Shown: positions 34,349 through 43,345 of the stretch, piece after piece
Layout: each line of letters opens with the position of its first letter
How positions within the stretch are numbered: position 1 is the stretch's first letter
DNA from: UBA2970 sp965221075
GTDB lineage: Bacteria; Verrucomicrobiota; Verrucomicrobiia; Limisphaerales; AAA164-E04
Assembly (NCBI GenBank): GCA_965221075.1
Contig: OZ244865.1
Span: 1,116,001 to 1,180,000, forward strand
Direction of reading: 5' to 3'
Length of the DNA: 64,000 nucleotides
Notes under the pieces: generated by a model
Seen by the model: only the letters and a program-made list of their open reading frames with translations
What the model was told of the DNA's origin: nothing
Database searches by the model: none
Program-made: the position numbers and the translations under genes

Positions 34349-35473
34349 GTGCTGGTCTACTTCCTGAACGCCATCGAGGGCACCTCGTGGGAGCCGGCCT
34401 TCGAGGTGTTCGGATCGGTGACGGTACGCTGCATCGGGGCCGCCTTCACCGCCCTGGTGCTCTCCTGGCTGCTGGGCCCGATGGTGATCGACTGGCTCAA
34501 GTCGGTCCGCTTCCGCCAGAACTACACCGACAAGGCCGAGGCGGGCCGGGGGGTGGTCCGGGTGGTGGACAAGAAGGGGACCCCCACCATGGGAGGGGTC
34601 CTGATCGTGCTCTCCCTGGACCTCTCGGCGCTGATCTGGGCGGAGTGGAACACCCTGGTGCTGCTCACCGTGCTCTCCCTGATGGTCCTCTCCCTCCTGG
34701 GCTTCTACGACGACTACCTGAAGGTGACCCAGCAGACCAGCGCCGGGGCCAAGTCCAAGATCAAGCTGGTGGTCCAGCTGGCCCTGGCCCTGACGGTGGC
34801 CCTCTACCTGCTGGGGCATCCCGAGTACAGCTTCCTGATCACCGACATCTCCTTCCCCTTCCTCGAGCACCCCTTCTGGACCGGAGTGGCCTGGCTGGGG
34901 GCGCCGGTGGCGGTGCTGGCCATCGTCGGCAGCTCCAACTCGGTGAACCTGACCGACGGCCTCGACGGCCTGGCCATCGGGTGCACCATCATCGTCACCA
35001 CCGTCTTCCTGGTGCTCACCTACGTGACCGGCCGCCCCTCCCTGGCTCACGATCTGGGCATACCCCATGTGCAGGGGGCCGACGAGCTGACCGTGTTCTG
35101 CGCCGCGATGCTCGGGGCCTCGGCCGGGTTCCTGTGGTACAACTGCCATCCGGCGCAGGTGTTCATGGGGGACACCGGATCCCTGGCCCTGGGGGGGGCC
35201 ATGGGGATCATGGCCGTGCTGATCCACCAGCCCTTCCTGCTGCTCGTGGCGGGGGGGATCTTCGTGGCCGAGGCGGTCTCGGTGATCCTGCAGGTGGGAT
35301 GGTACCAGTACCACATGAGGCGCTTCGGAGTGGACCGGAGGCTCTTCGCCCGGGCCCCGCTGCACCACCATTTCGAGAAGATGGGGTGGCCGGAGTCCAA
35401 GGTGGTGATGCGCTTCTACATCCTGTGCGGGATCTTCGCCGGCCTGGCGCTGCTGACCCTCAAGATCCGCTAG
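34349..35473 (+). CDS. mraY: Phospho-N-acetylmuramoyl-pentapeptide transferase
   Basis: Polytopic membrane enzyme making lipid I from UDP-MurNAc-pentapeptide and undecaprenyl phosphate. The 374-residue product has about ten hydrophobic segments and the catalytic aspartates D121-D122 in FYDDYLKV, the NLTDGLDGLAIG loop, and the histidine cluster H339-H340-H341 in APLHHHFEKMGW. The early KKGTPTMGGVLI string is also characteristic. It starts at GTG 34349 with GGGGAGG five bases upstream of the codon. It is followed after 6 bases by murD. Identification is certain. Confidence 0.97.
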   Translation: MLVYFLNAIEGTSWEPAFEVFGSVTVRCIGAAFTALVLSWLLGPMVIDWLKSVRFRQNYTDKAEAGRGVVRVVDKKGTPTMGGVLIVLSLDLSALIWAEWNTLVLLTVLSLMVLSLLGFYDDYLKVTQQTSAGAKSKIKLVVQLALALTVALYLLGHPEYSFLITDISFPFLEHPFWTGVAWLGAPVAVLAIVGSSNSVNLTDGLDGLAIGCTIIVTTVFLVLTYVTGRPSLAHDLGIPHVQGADELTVFCAAMLGASAGFLWYNCHPAQVFMGDTGSLALGGAMGIMAVLIHQPFLLLVAGGIFVAEAVSVILQVGWYQYHMRRFGVDRRLFARAPLHHHFEKMGWPESKVVMRFYILCGIFAGLALLTLKIR

Positions 35474-35479
35474 ATCCGG

Positions 35480-36910
35480 ATGGAGAGTTCTCAGGCATAC
35501 CGGGAGGGGCTCGAGGGGAGGAAGGCGCTGGTCGCCGGAGCCGGGGCCAGCGGCGTGGCCGCCGCCAGCCTGCTCGCCCTCCACGGGGCCCGGGTCACCC
35601 TGGTGGACGAGAGGCGGCCCGGAGTGCCCAGCGGGCTGGAGGGCGTGCGCCCCGGGGCGGCCGGGGACGTCGGCGGCAGCGAGGGCTGGGACTTCGCGGT
35701 GATCAGCCCCGGCTTCGGGCCGGACTCGGCCCTGCTGCAGGCTCTGCGGGGCCGGGGGATCCCCCTGATGGGGGAGATGGAGTTCGGATACCGCTGCAGC
35801 CCCTGGCCCCTGGTGGCGGTCACCGGGACCAACGGCAAGACCACCACCTCCAGGCTGGTGGAGCGGATGCTGCGGGGGGCCGGGATCCGCACCGAGGCGG
35901 TGGGGAACATCGGCCGGCCCCTCTCCTGCCTGGTCCACCAGGGCCCGAGGCTGGAGTGCGCGGTCCTGGAGGCCAGCTCCTTCCAGCTGGAGCACACCGG
36001 CCGGTTCCGCCCCCGCGTCGCGGTGCTCCTCAACCTGACGCAGGACCACCTCGACCGGCACGGCGGCTTCGCCGGGTACTGCCGGGCCAAGGCGCGCATC
36101 TTCCGCAACCTGGGGGAGGGGGACCGGGCGGTGGTCCAGAAGGAGGCCCTGGAATGCCTGGCCTCCCAGGGGATCGGCCTCCCGGACCGCCCTCTGACCT
36201 TCAGCTCCCGCAGCGCCGAGGCGGACCTGCACTGCCTGGGGGGGAGGATCGGGGGCCGCCTTCCCGGCTGGGAGGGGACGCCGCTGGACCGGCTGCCCCG
36301 CAGCCTCCGGGGGGCCCACAACGCGGAGAACCTGATGGCCGCCCTCCTGGTCGGGAGCATCATGGGGATCGATCCCGGAGCGGCGCTCGCCTCGATCTCC
36401 CGCTACCGGGGGGAGCCCCACCGCATGGAGGTGCTGCCTCCCGTGGACGGAGTGGTGGCCATCAACGACTCCAAGTCCACCAACCCCGACTCCCTGAGGG
36501 CGGCTCTGGAGGCATCGGCGCGGATGGTGGCTCCCCGGGGCCGCCTGTGGCTGATCGCCGGCGGCGTGGGCAAGGGCCTCTCCTTCGGATTCCTGGCTCC
36601 GGCGGTGGCCGCGAAGGTGGCCGGGCTCTACCTGTACGGGAGGGACGCGGGGGCGCTGGGCCGGGCCCTGGAGGCGCGGGAGAAGACGGCCACCATGCCC
36701 GATCTGGATTGCGCCGTCAACGCAGCTTTCCGAAGCGCGGGGCCCGGAGATGTGGTATTGTTTTCACCCGGATGCTCGAGCTTCGATCAGTTCAGGGACT
36801 ATGCCGATCGGGGCGAGCGCTTCCGTTCCCTGGCCCTGCGCCGCCGGGCGCGGGCCGGGGGCCATGGAGGAAGGCGGAGCGGCTCCCCGGGGAGCCGCTG
36901 CCAGTCGTGA
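35480..36910 (+). CDS. murD: UDP-MurNAc-L-alanine:D-glutamate ligase
   Basis: Second Mur ligase of the pathway. The 476-residue protein has the N-terminal Rossmann start KALVAGAGASGVAAASLLALHGARVTLVD, the P-loop G116-T-N-G-K-T121, the string VLEASSFQLEHT and NLTQDHLDRHG around the second metal site, GAHNAENLMAAL, and the C-terminal NDSKSTNPDSLRAAL and LFSPGCSSFDQFRDYADRGERF. A basic, glycine-rich tail of about 25 residues follows the normal family end. The ATG at 35480 lies 6 bases after mraY. Identification is certain. Confidence 0.97.
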   Translation: MESSQAYREGLEGRKALVAGAGASGVAAASLLALHGARVTLVDERRPGVPSGLEGVRPGAAGDVGGSEGWDFAVISPGFGPDSALLQALRGRGIPLMGEMEFGYRCSPWPLVAVTGTNGKTTTSRLVERMLRGAGIRTEAVGNIGRPLSCLVHQGPRLECAVLEASSFQLEHTGRFRPRVAVLLNLTQDHLDRHGGFAGYCRAKARIFRNLGEGDRAVVQKEALECLASQGIGLPDRPLTFSSRSAEADLHCLGGRIGGRLPGWEGTPLDRLPRSLRGAHNAENLMAALLVGSIMGIDPGAALASISRYRGEPHRMEVLPPVDGVVAINDSKSTNPDSLRAALEASARMVAPRGRLWLIAGGVGKGLSFGFLAPAVAAKVAGLYLYGRDAGALGRALEAREKTATMPDLDCAVNAAFRSAGPGDVVLFSPGCSSFDQFRDYADRGERFRSLALRRRARAGGHGGRRSGSPGSRCQS

Positions 36911-36947
36911 CAACCGCCGGAAAGACGAACCAGGACCGACTTATCCG

Positions 36948-37748
36948 ATGAACCAGCCGATGCCGTTGATGCCGCAGGGGCCATCGCACGATGGCCGCAA
37001 CAAGACCAAGATCCTGATCACCGTCTGCGTGATCGTGGCTCTCCACGTGGTGCCCATCAGCGGTCTTCTGCTGGTCCAGGGATGCAGCCAGTCCGAGATC
37101 CACACCGTGGACGCCCGGACCAGCGACAGCCTGCCCGCCGCCGAGCCCGCCGTCCCGTCCGAGACCATCCTGCCGCCTCCCGGGGAGGAGCCCCAGGAGC
37201 CGCAGGCGGGCGAGATCCAGCTGGGCGGCGCCGGCGCTCCCGAGCCGGTCCAGCCCGAGCCCCCTGCCGAGCCTCCCATCGACGTCATCCCCGGCGAGGA
37301 GACGCTCTCCGCCGAGAGCTACCTGGCCCAGGAGGAGGACTTCACCATTCCCCACGTGGTCCGCCCGGGAGACCGCTTCTACGACCTGGCCAAGACCTTC
37401 GGGGTGCAGGTCGCCGACATCCTCGAGGCCAATCCCGACGTCGACTCCCGGCGCCTGCAGGTCGGCCAGGAGATCCTGATTCCCAAGAAGAACTACCGGG
37501 CCCGCCTGAGCGAGGAGGGACCGACCCTGGAGGGCGAGGTGGCCCTCAGGACCGGCACTCCGGCCCGCCACCGGACCTACGTGATCCAGCGGGGCGACAC
37601 CCTGAGCGGGATCGCCTTCGCCCACGGGGTGACCGTGCGGATGCTGCGGGAGGCCAACGGGCTGAGCAGCGACGCGATCCAGGCCGGAAAGTCGCTGAGG
37701 ATCCCCGAGCCGATAACCGCCGAGGTGGTGGCCCTGCCCGGAAACTAG
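36948..37748 (+). CDS. Membrane-anchored protein with two LysM domains
   Basis: 266-residue protein with an N-terminal hydrophobic segment (about 21-45), a proline-rich and acidic spacer (about 60-130), and two LysM peptidoglycan-binding domains: HVVRPGDRFYDLAKTFGV...QEILIP (136-179) and YVIQRGDTLSGIAFAHGV...SLRIP (211-253). The hydrophobic stretch ends in LLLVQGC, so C46 could be a lipobox cysteine, making this a lipoprotein instead of a simple membrane anchor. The ATG at 36948 is chosen because the upstream in-frame extension overlaps murD. It is placed between murD and ftsW within the dcw cluster, with 25 bases to the ftsW start, suggesting a wall-binding role in division. Confidence 0.87.
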   Translation: MNQPMPLMPQGPSHDGRNKTKILITVCVIVALHVVPISGLLLVQGCSQSEIHTVDARTSDSLPAAEPAVPSETILPPPGEEPQEPQAGEIQLGGAGAPEPVQPEPPAEPPIDVIPGEETLSAESYLAQEEDFTIPHVVRPGDRFYDLAKTFGVQVADILEANPDVDSRRLQVGQEILIPKKNYRARLSEEGPTLEGEVALRTGTPARHRTYVIQRGDTLSGIAFAHGVTVRMLREANGLSSDAIQAGKSLRIPEPITAEVVALPGN

Positions 37749-37773
37749 CGGGAAGGTCTGCCGGGAAGGAGCC

Positions 37774-40086
37774 ATGCAGACCGCTCCCCTCTTTCTTCTC
37801 CAGTCCGCGGTCATGCTGATCACCGTCGGGGTGGTCATGATCTACAGCGTGGAGATCAACGAGGAGAGCCGGAGGCTCCTGTGGCGGCAGCTGGCCTGGA
37901 TCGCGGCGGGCCTGCCCGTCGCCTACGCCTTCTACCGGCTCGACTACCGCCGCCTCGCGGCGTGGAATCCGCTGGCGCTCGGGGCCTGCGTGCTCCTGCT
38001 GATCCTGGTCCTGGTTCCCGGGATCGGCACCCAGGTCCACGGAGCGCGCCGGTGGATCGACCTGGGCCCGGTCGGCTTCCAGCCCTCCGAGTTCGCCAAG
38101 CTGGGGCTGATCCTGTTCCTGGCCTGGTACGGCGAGCGCTACCGGCGCCACATGCACACCCTCTGGCGGGGCCTGTGCGTGCCGGCCCTGGTCTGCGGAC
38201 CGGCTCTCTTCCTGATCTTCGTCGAGCCGGACCGGGGAACCACCATGCTGATGTGCGCGGTGCTGGCGGCGATGCTGCTGGTGGCCGGGGTGCGCCTGTC
38301 GATGCTGGCGGTTCCGGTCCTGGCGGGGGCGGCCGGCCTGGTCCTGGCCCTGGCCGCCGATCCCCTGCGCATGGGGCGCATCCGCGCCTGGCTGGACCCC
38401 GAGTCGATGAAGGACGGGGTGGCCTACCAGGTGGTCCAGTCGCTCACCGCCCTGGGGGCGGGGGGCCTGGCGGGCGAGGGCCTGGGAGAGGGGCGCTTCA
38501 AGAACGGCTACCTTCCGCTCCACCAGACCGACTTCATCTTCTCGACCCTGGGGGAGGAGCTGGGCCTCGTGGGCACCCTGGGCGTCCTGGCGCTCTACTG
38601 CATGCTGATCGTCGCGGGGATCGTGGTGGCGATCCGGGCCCGCGACACCTTCGGCTTCCTCCTGGCCGCCGGCATCACCTTCCTGATCGGCCTGCAGGCC
38701 TTCATCAACATCGGGGTGGTCACCAACACCCTTCCCAACAAGGGGCTCACCCTGCCCCTGATCAGCTACGGAGGCTCCAGCCTGGTGGTGATGATGGCGG
38801 CGGTGGGGATCCTGATGAGCGTCGCCCGCCTGGGACGCATGCCGGCCGCCCAGGGAGGATCGATCCTCTCCAATCCCTTCGCCCAGGGGGATCATCGGCA
38901 GGATCCGGCGCCCAGGCCCCTTCCCGGGGAGGAGTCCGGGATGCGGGTGGCCATCGCCTGCGGGGGGACCGGAGGACACTTCTTCCCCGGCGTGGCGGTG
39001 GCCGAGTCGGTCCTGGAGCGGGGAGGCAGCGTCCGGCTCCTGGCCTCCCGCAAGGACGTCGACCGGCAGGCGGCCGCCTCCCTGAGCGGGATGCCGGTGG
39101 AGTTCCTTCCCTCGGCGGGGTGGAGCAGGGGCTCGCGCCTGGCCTTCCTCAAGGGGGCGGCGGCCTCGGCCTTCGCTTCCTTCCGGCTGTTCCGCGCCTG
39201 GCGCCCCAGGGCGCTGCTGGTGATGGGGGGCTTTTCCGGGGTGGGGCCGGCGGTGGCCGCCCGCCTGCTGCGGGTTCCGGTCTGGCTCCACGAGTCCAAC
39301 TCCATCCCGGGGCGGGCCAACCGCCTGCTCTCGCGCATCGCCACCGGCGTCATGGTGGGCTTCCCCCAGGCCGCCCGGGCCTTTCCCGGAAGGCGGGTGG
39401 TGGCCAGCGGCACGCCGGTGCGCAGCTCCCTGTCCGCCCCGCCGGCTCCCGGCGCCCGCGGCAGCTGGGGCCTCTCGGCAGAGGGTCCGCTGCTGCTGGT
39501 GATGGGGGGCAGCCAGGGGGCCCGGGCGATCAACCGGATCATGCTCGGGGTGGCCCCGCTGCTGGCTCAGCGGCATCCCGACCTGCAGATCATCCACCTG
39601 ACCGGCAGCCAGGACAACGGGGAGCTGGCCGGCTGCTACCGCTCCCTGGGGCTGGGGCACTGCCTGATGGCCTTCTCCACCGAGGCCCCGCTGATGGTGC
39701 GGGAGGCGACCGCGGCGCTCTCCCGCTCGGGGGCCTCCAGCCTGGCCGAGTACGCCGCGGCCCGGGTGCCGGCCCTGCTGGTCCCCTATCCCGGGGCGGT
39801 GGAGGATCACCAGAGGCTCAACGCGGAGATGTTCGGCGAGGACGGCGCCGCCGAATGGATCGAGGAGCGGGACCTGGAGCCCGGCGCGGTGGCCCGCTGC
39901 CTCTCCCGGCTCCTGGGCGACCCGGAGGCCCGCGAAGCGATGAAGCGGGCGCTGGGGCGGTGGGACGCGGCCGGCGCCGCCTCCCGGATCGCCTCCCGCC
40001 TGATGGACGGCCGGGCCCGGATGGAGGCGGAGGCCTCCCGGGCGCCGGGGACGGAACGGACCCTTGGCCTGGCGAGCGCGCGATGA
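37774..40086 (+). CDS. ftsW-murG: FtsW-MurG fusion: septal glycosyltransferase/flippase-family protein joined to lipid II synthase
   Basis: One uninterrupted frame of 770 residues. Residues 1 to about 358 are FtsW (SEDS family), the septal peptidoglycan polymerase, with about ten membrane segments and motifs ARRWIDLGPVGFQPSEFAKL, VEPDRGTTMLM, LHQTDFIFSTLGEELGLVG, TLPNKGLTLPLISYGGSSL. A 30-residue polar linker follows, then MurG from M390 to 770: AIACGGTGGHFFPGVAVAE, HESNSIPGRANRLL, VMGGSQGARAIN and LVPYPGAVEDHQRLNAEMF. MurG adds GlcNAc to lipid I on the cytoplasmic face, where the FtsW C terminus is expected, so the fusion is topologically sound. No stop codon separates them. A Shine-Dalgarno-like GGGGAGGAG precedes the ATG of the MurG part (38941), so free MurG may also be made. 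It overlaps murC-murB by 4 bases. Confidence 0.9.
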   Translation: MQTAPLFLLQSAVMLITVGVVMIYSVEINEESRRLLWRQLAWIAAGLPVAYAFYRLDYRRLAAWNPLALGACVLLLILVLVPGIGTQVHGARRWIDLGPVGFQPSEFAKLGLILFLAWYGERYRRHMHTLWRGLCVPALVCGPALFLIFVEPDRGTTMLMCAVLAAMLLVAGVRLSMLAVPVLAGAAGLVLALAADPLRMGRIRAWLDPESMKDGVAYQVVQSLTALGAGGLAGEGLGEGRFKNGYLPLHQTDFIFSTLGEELGLVGTLGVLALYCMLIVAGIVVAIRARDTFGFLLAAGITFLIGLQAFINIGVVTNTLPNKGLTLPLISYGGSSLVVMMAAVGILMSVARLGRMPAAQGGSILSNPFAQGDHRQDPAPRPLPGEESGMRVAIACGGTGGHFFPGVAVAESVLERGGSVRLLASRKDVDRQAAASLSGMPVEFLPSAGWSRGSRLAFLKGAAASAFASFRLFRAWRPRALLVMGGFSGVGPAVAARLLRVPVWLHESNSIPGRANRLLSRIATGVMVGFPQAARAFPGRRVVASGTPVRSSLSAPPAPGARGSWGLSAEGPLLLVMGGSQGARAINRIMLGVAPLLAQRHPDLQIIHLTGSQDNGELAGCYRSLGLGHCLMAFSTEAPLMVREATAALSRSGASSLAEYAAARVPALLVPYPGAVEDHQRLNAEMFGEDGAAEWIEERDLEPGAVARCLSRLLGDPEAREAMKRALGRWDAAGAASRIASRLMDGRARMEAEASRAPGTERTLGLASAR
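38926..38943 (+). promoter_or_regulatory. Internal ribosome site and start for the MurG part
   Basis: GGGGAGGAG at 38926-38934 lies six bases before an in-frame ATG (38941) that begins the canonical MurG sequence. It is better placed than most start signals in this cluster. It suggests that a separate MurG polypeptide could be translated in addition to the FtsW-MurG fusion; this is inference from sequence only. Confidence 0.5.
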
Positions 40087-42422
40087 TCCATCAGGAAGCG
40101 ATCCGAAAGTGGTTCCTGGAATCGCCTCCGGGGACGCCGGTCCACCTGGTCGGGATCGCCGGCAGCGGGGTCTCCTGCCTGGGGCACATGCTCCTGGACC
40201 GGGGCTTCCGGGTCTCCGGATCGGACATCGCCTCCAACGAGAACACCCGCAAGCTGGCGGAGCGGGGGGCGGATGTCCTCCAGGGGCACTTCGCCGGGAG
40301 CGTCCTGGAGAGGGCTCCGCAGCTGGTGGTCTACTCCTCGGCCATCCCCCGCGACAATCCCGAGCTGCTGGAAGCGCGCCGGGCGGGCGTCCCCGTGGTC
40401 CGGCGGGCGTCCTTCCTGGCCGTCCTGCTCTCCACCCAGCGCCCGGTGTGCGTGGCGGGCATGCACGGCAAGACCACCACCGCCGGCCTCTTCTCCTACG
40501 TGCTCGGGGAGCTGGAGGGGAACCTGAGCTACGCGGTGGGGGGCAGCGCCCCCCAGCTGGAGGTCCCCGCCTTCTACCAGACCCGCTCCGAGGAGGCCCC
40601 CTGGTTCGTGGCCGAGGTGGACGAGAGCGACGGCGGCCTGGAGGAATTCTCGCCCGAGGACCTGATCCTGCTCAACATCGACAACGAGCACCTGGACTAC
40701 TTCGTGAGCGTGGAGTCGATCCAGGACGAGTTCCGGCGGCTGATCGGGCGCACCCGGGGGGAGCGGCTCTACTGCGCCGACTCGCCGTCGCTGGAGCAGC
40801 TCTTCGCCGGCGTCCCCCGGGCGGTCTCCTTCGGCTACCATCCCGGGGCGGAGTACCGCATCGGCCTCAGGCCCTCCGACTACCGGCAGCCGGGCATCGA
40901 GCGCTTCGATCTCTGGCGCCGGGGGGACTATGTCGGGGAGTTCTCCCTGCAGCTGCCGGGGAGGGCCAACGTGTCCAACGCGGCGGCGGTGATCGCCTGG
41001 CTGCTGCGCCGGGGGTACGGGGCGGGGCAGGTGGCCGGCGTCCTCTCCCGCTTCCAGGGGGTCCGCCGGCGCCAGGACATGCTCTTCGAGGACGCCCGCT
41101 ACCACGTGATCGACGACTACGCCCACCATCCCACCGAGATCCAGGAGACCATCCGGGCCGTCCGCCGGCGGGCTCCGCGGCGCCTGGTGGCCGTCTTCCA
41201 GCCCCACCGCTACACCCGCACCGAACGGCTGATGAAGCAGTTCGCCGAGTCCTTCGACGAGGCCGACAAGGTGTGGCTGACCGAGATCTACGCGGCGCAC
41301 GAGAAGCCGATACCGGGGGTGTCGGGGCAGGCCCTGGCCGAGGAGATGGCCGGGAGCGGACGGAGCCCGGAGTACGAGCCCTCGCTCGACAGGCTCTGGC
41401 AGCGCGTCAGCAAGGATCTCAGGACCGGCGACATCGTCCTCTTCCTGGGGGCCGGGGAGATCACCCGGGCGGGGCACCAGCTGGCGGCATCCCTCCAATC
41501 CAACCAAGTGAGAGTATCCGAAGACTTCGTCGATCTGCTGCGCAGGGAGCTGGGACCGGACTCCAGGGTGCTGGTGGACGAGCCCCTGGCCAGGCGGACC
41601 ACCCTCAAGGTGGGGGGGCCTGCCGATCTGCTGGTGGAGCCCTCCGATCCCAAAGAGCTTTCCTGGGTGCTCCGTCAGGCGGCCGAGCGGGAGATCCCGG
41701 TCTTCGTCCTGGGCCGGGGCTCCAACCTGCTGATCCGGGACTCTGGCATCCGGGGCGTGGTCCTCTCCCTCGCCCGCCCCAGCTTCGCCCGCCTCGAGAT
41801 CGAGGGCGACCGGCTGGTGGCCGGGGCCGGCTGCCGGCTGCGCAGCATCTCGGCGGCGGCCCGCAAGGCGGGCCTCGCGGGCCTGGAGTTCCTGGAGGGC
41901 ATCCCCGGATCGCTGGGCGGCGCGCTCAGGATGAACGCCGGGGCCATGGGCGCCTGGATGTTCGACGTGGTCCGCAAGGTCCGCTTCCTGGACTACAAGG
42001 GGGAGTTCCACGAGCGGGCCACCAGGGATCTCTACGTCGAGTACCGGGGCTGCCCCCTGTTCAAGGACCACCTGGCCCTCGAGGCCACGCTCCAGGGAGC
42101 GCCCTCCAGCTCCGAGGAGATCGCCGAGCGGATGCGGCGCTACAGCTGCAAGCGGTGGGAGTCCCAGCCGGCCGCGGCCAGCGCCGGCTGCATATTCAAG
42201 AACCCCGGCGCCGTTCCGGCCGGACGGCTGATCGAGGAGCTGGGAATGAAGGGCGCGCGGGTGGGGGGGGCCTCGGTCTCGGAGGTCCACGGCAACTTCA
42301 TCGTCAACGACGGCAGCGCCACCGCCGAGGACGTGCTGGGCCTGATCGAGATCCTCAGGGAGCGGGCCCTCAGGGAGCGGGGGATCGAGCTGAAGACCGA
42401 GATACAGGTGATCGGAGGGTGA
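40083..42422 (+). CDS. murC-murB: MurC-MurB bifunctional protein
   Basis: 779-residue fusion. Residues 1 to about 465 are MurC, UDP-MurNAc:L-alanine ligase, with HLVGIAGSGVSCLGHML, the P-loop G126-M-H-G-K-T131, AEVDESDGGLEEF, NIDNEHLDYF and DDYAHHPTEIQETIRA. Residues from about 476 are MurB, the FAD-dependent UDP-GlcNAc-enolpyruvate reductase, with TTLKVGGPADLLVEP, LGRGSNLLIRD, EGIPGSLGGALRMNAGAMG and SAGCIFKNPGAVPAGRLIEELG (catalytic serine region) and a final ELKTEIQVIGG with the conserved glutamate. MurB makes UDP-MurNAc, the direct substrate of MurC, so the fusion joins consecutive steps. A GTG at 41508 begins the MurB part but has no ribosome site before it. It overlaps both neighbours by 4 bases. 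Confidence 0.93.
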   Translation: MIHQEAIRKWFLESPPGTPVHLVGIAGSGVSCLGHMLLDRGFRVSGSDIASNENTRKLAERGADVLQGHFAGSVLERAPQLVVYSSAIPRDNPELLEARRAGVPVVRRASFLAVLLSTQRPVCVAGMHGKTTTAGLFSYVLGELEGNLSYAVGGSAPQLEVPAFYQTRSEEAPWFVAEVDESDGGLEEFSPEDLILLNIDNEHLDYFVSVESIQDEFRRLIGRTRGERLYCADSPSLEQLFAGVPRAVSFGYHPGAEYRIGLRPSDYRQPGIERFDLWRRGDYVGEFSLQLPGRANVSNAAAVIAWLLRRGYGAGQVAGVLSRFQGVRRRQDMLFEDARYHVIDDYAHHPTEIQETIRAVRRRAPRRLVAVFQPHRYTRTERLMKQFAESFDEADKVWLTEIYAAHEKPIPGVSGQALAEEMAGSGRSPEYEPSLDRLWQRVSKDLRTGDIVLFLGAGEITRAGHQLAASLQSNQVRVSEDFVDLLRRELGPDSRVLVDEPLARRTTLKVGGPADLLVEPSDPKELSWVLRQAAEREIPVFVLGRGSNLLIRDSGIRGVVLSLARPSFARLEIEGDRLVAGAGCRLRSISAAARKAGLAGLEFLEGIPGSLGGALRMNAGAMGAWMFDVVRKVRFLDYKGEFHERATRDLYVEYRGCPLFKDHLALEATLQGAPSSSEEIAERMRRYSCKRWESQPAAASAGCIFKNPGAVPAGRLIEELGMKGARVGGASVSEVHGNFIVNDGSATAEDVLGLIEILRERALRERGIELKTEIQVIGG

Positions 42423-43333
42423 GCGGCTTCTGGAACATCGTCCTGATGGGCGGGGGGCCTTCCGCCGAGCGGGAGGTCTCCCTGGAGTCGTCCCGGATGG
42501 TGGGGTCCTCCCTGCGCTCCCTGGGGCACCGGGTCACCGAGCTGGATCCCATCCCGGGGTGCTGGAGCCTCCCTCCGGACACCGATCTGGTGTTCCTGGC
42601 CCTGCACGGGACCTACGGGGAGGACGGCACGGTGCAGAGGGAGCTCGACGCCCTGGGGATCCCCTACACCGGCTGCGGCGCCGAGGCCAGCCTGTGCGCC
42701 TTCGACAAGGTCCGCTCCAAGTACGCCTTCGGCCTGGGAGGGGTGCCCACCAGCGAGTTCGTGATCCTCGGCCCGGACCGCCGGGCCTCCCTTCCCTCCT
42801 TCGGGATCCCGCTGGCGCTCAAGCCGGCCTGCCAGGGCTCCAGCGTCGGAGTGGAGATCCTGCGCCGGCGGGAGGACTGGGACGGGGCGCTGGCCCGGGC
42901 CGCCTCCTTCGGGGACACGGTGCTGGCCGAGCCCCTTCTGGAGGGGCGCGAGATCACCGTGGCCATCCTGGGGGACGAGGTCCTGCCCACGGTGGAGATC
43001 CGGCCCAAGGCGGGCTGCTACGACTACCACAGCAAGTACACCCGCGGGGCGACCGAGTACTTCTGTCCGGCCTTCTTCGAGCCGGAGGTGCAGGCCCGCA
43101 TCGACCAGAGCGCCCTGGGCGCTCTCGACGCCGTCGGCGGAGGGCCCTTCGCCCGGGTGGACATGATCGTCTGCGGGGAGCGGCCCTGGGTGCTCGAGGT
43201 CAACACCCTGCCCGGGATGACCGCCAACAGCCTCCTGCCCCGGGCCGCCGCCGCGCAGGGGCTCGCCCACAGGGACCTGTGCGCCCGCATGGTCTCGCTG
43301 GCCATGCGGAGCCGGGAGCTGGAGCCGGCCTGA
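42419..43333 (+). CDS. ddl: D-alanine:D-alanine ligase
   Basis: ATP-grasp ligase making D-Ala-D-Ala for MurF. The 304-residue product has LMGGGPSAEREVSLESSRMV, FLALHGTYGEDGTVQRELDALGIPYTG, the ATP-binding ALKPACQGSSVGVEIL, EPLLEGREITVAIL and the metal site MIVCGERPWVLEVNTLPGMTANSLLPRAAAAQG. It starts at GTG 42419, overlapping the murC-murB stop in GTGA. Length is normal. ftsQ follows 12 bases downstream. Identification is certain; the exact start could be a few codons later. Confidence 0.96.
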   Translation: MSGFWNIVLMGGGPSAEREVSLESSRMVGSSLRSLGHRVTELDPIPGCWSLPPDTDLVFLALHGTYGEDGTVQRELDALGIPYTGCGAEASLCAFDKVRSKYAFGLGGVPTSEFVILGPDRRASLPSFGIPLALKPACQGSSVGVEILRRREDWDGALARAASFGDTVLAEPLLEGREITVAILGDEVLPTVEIRPKAGCYDYHSKYTRGATEYFCPAFFEPEVQARIDQSALGALDAVGGGPFARVDMIVCGERPWVLEVNTLPGMTANSLLPRAAAAQGLAHRDLCARMVSLAMRSRELEPA

Positions 43334-43345
43334 GGACGATATCCG

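Noticed and set aside
41508..42422. Separate murB gene starting at GTG 41508
   Set aside because: No ribosome site precedes this codon and the frame continues without a stop from MurC, so a fusion is the simpler reading.
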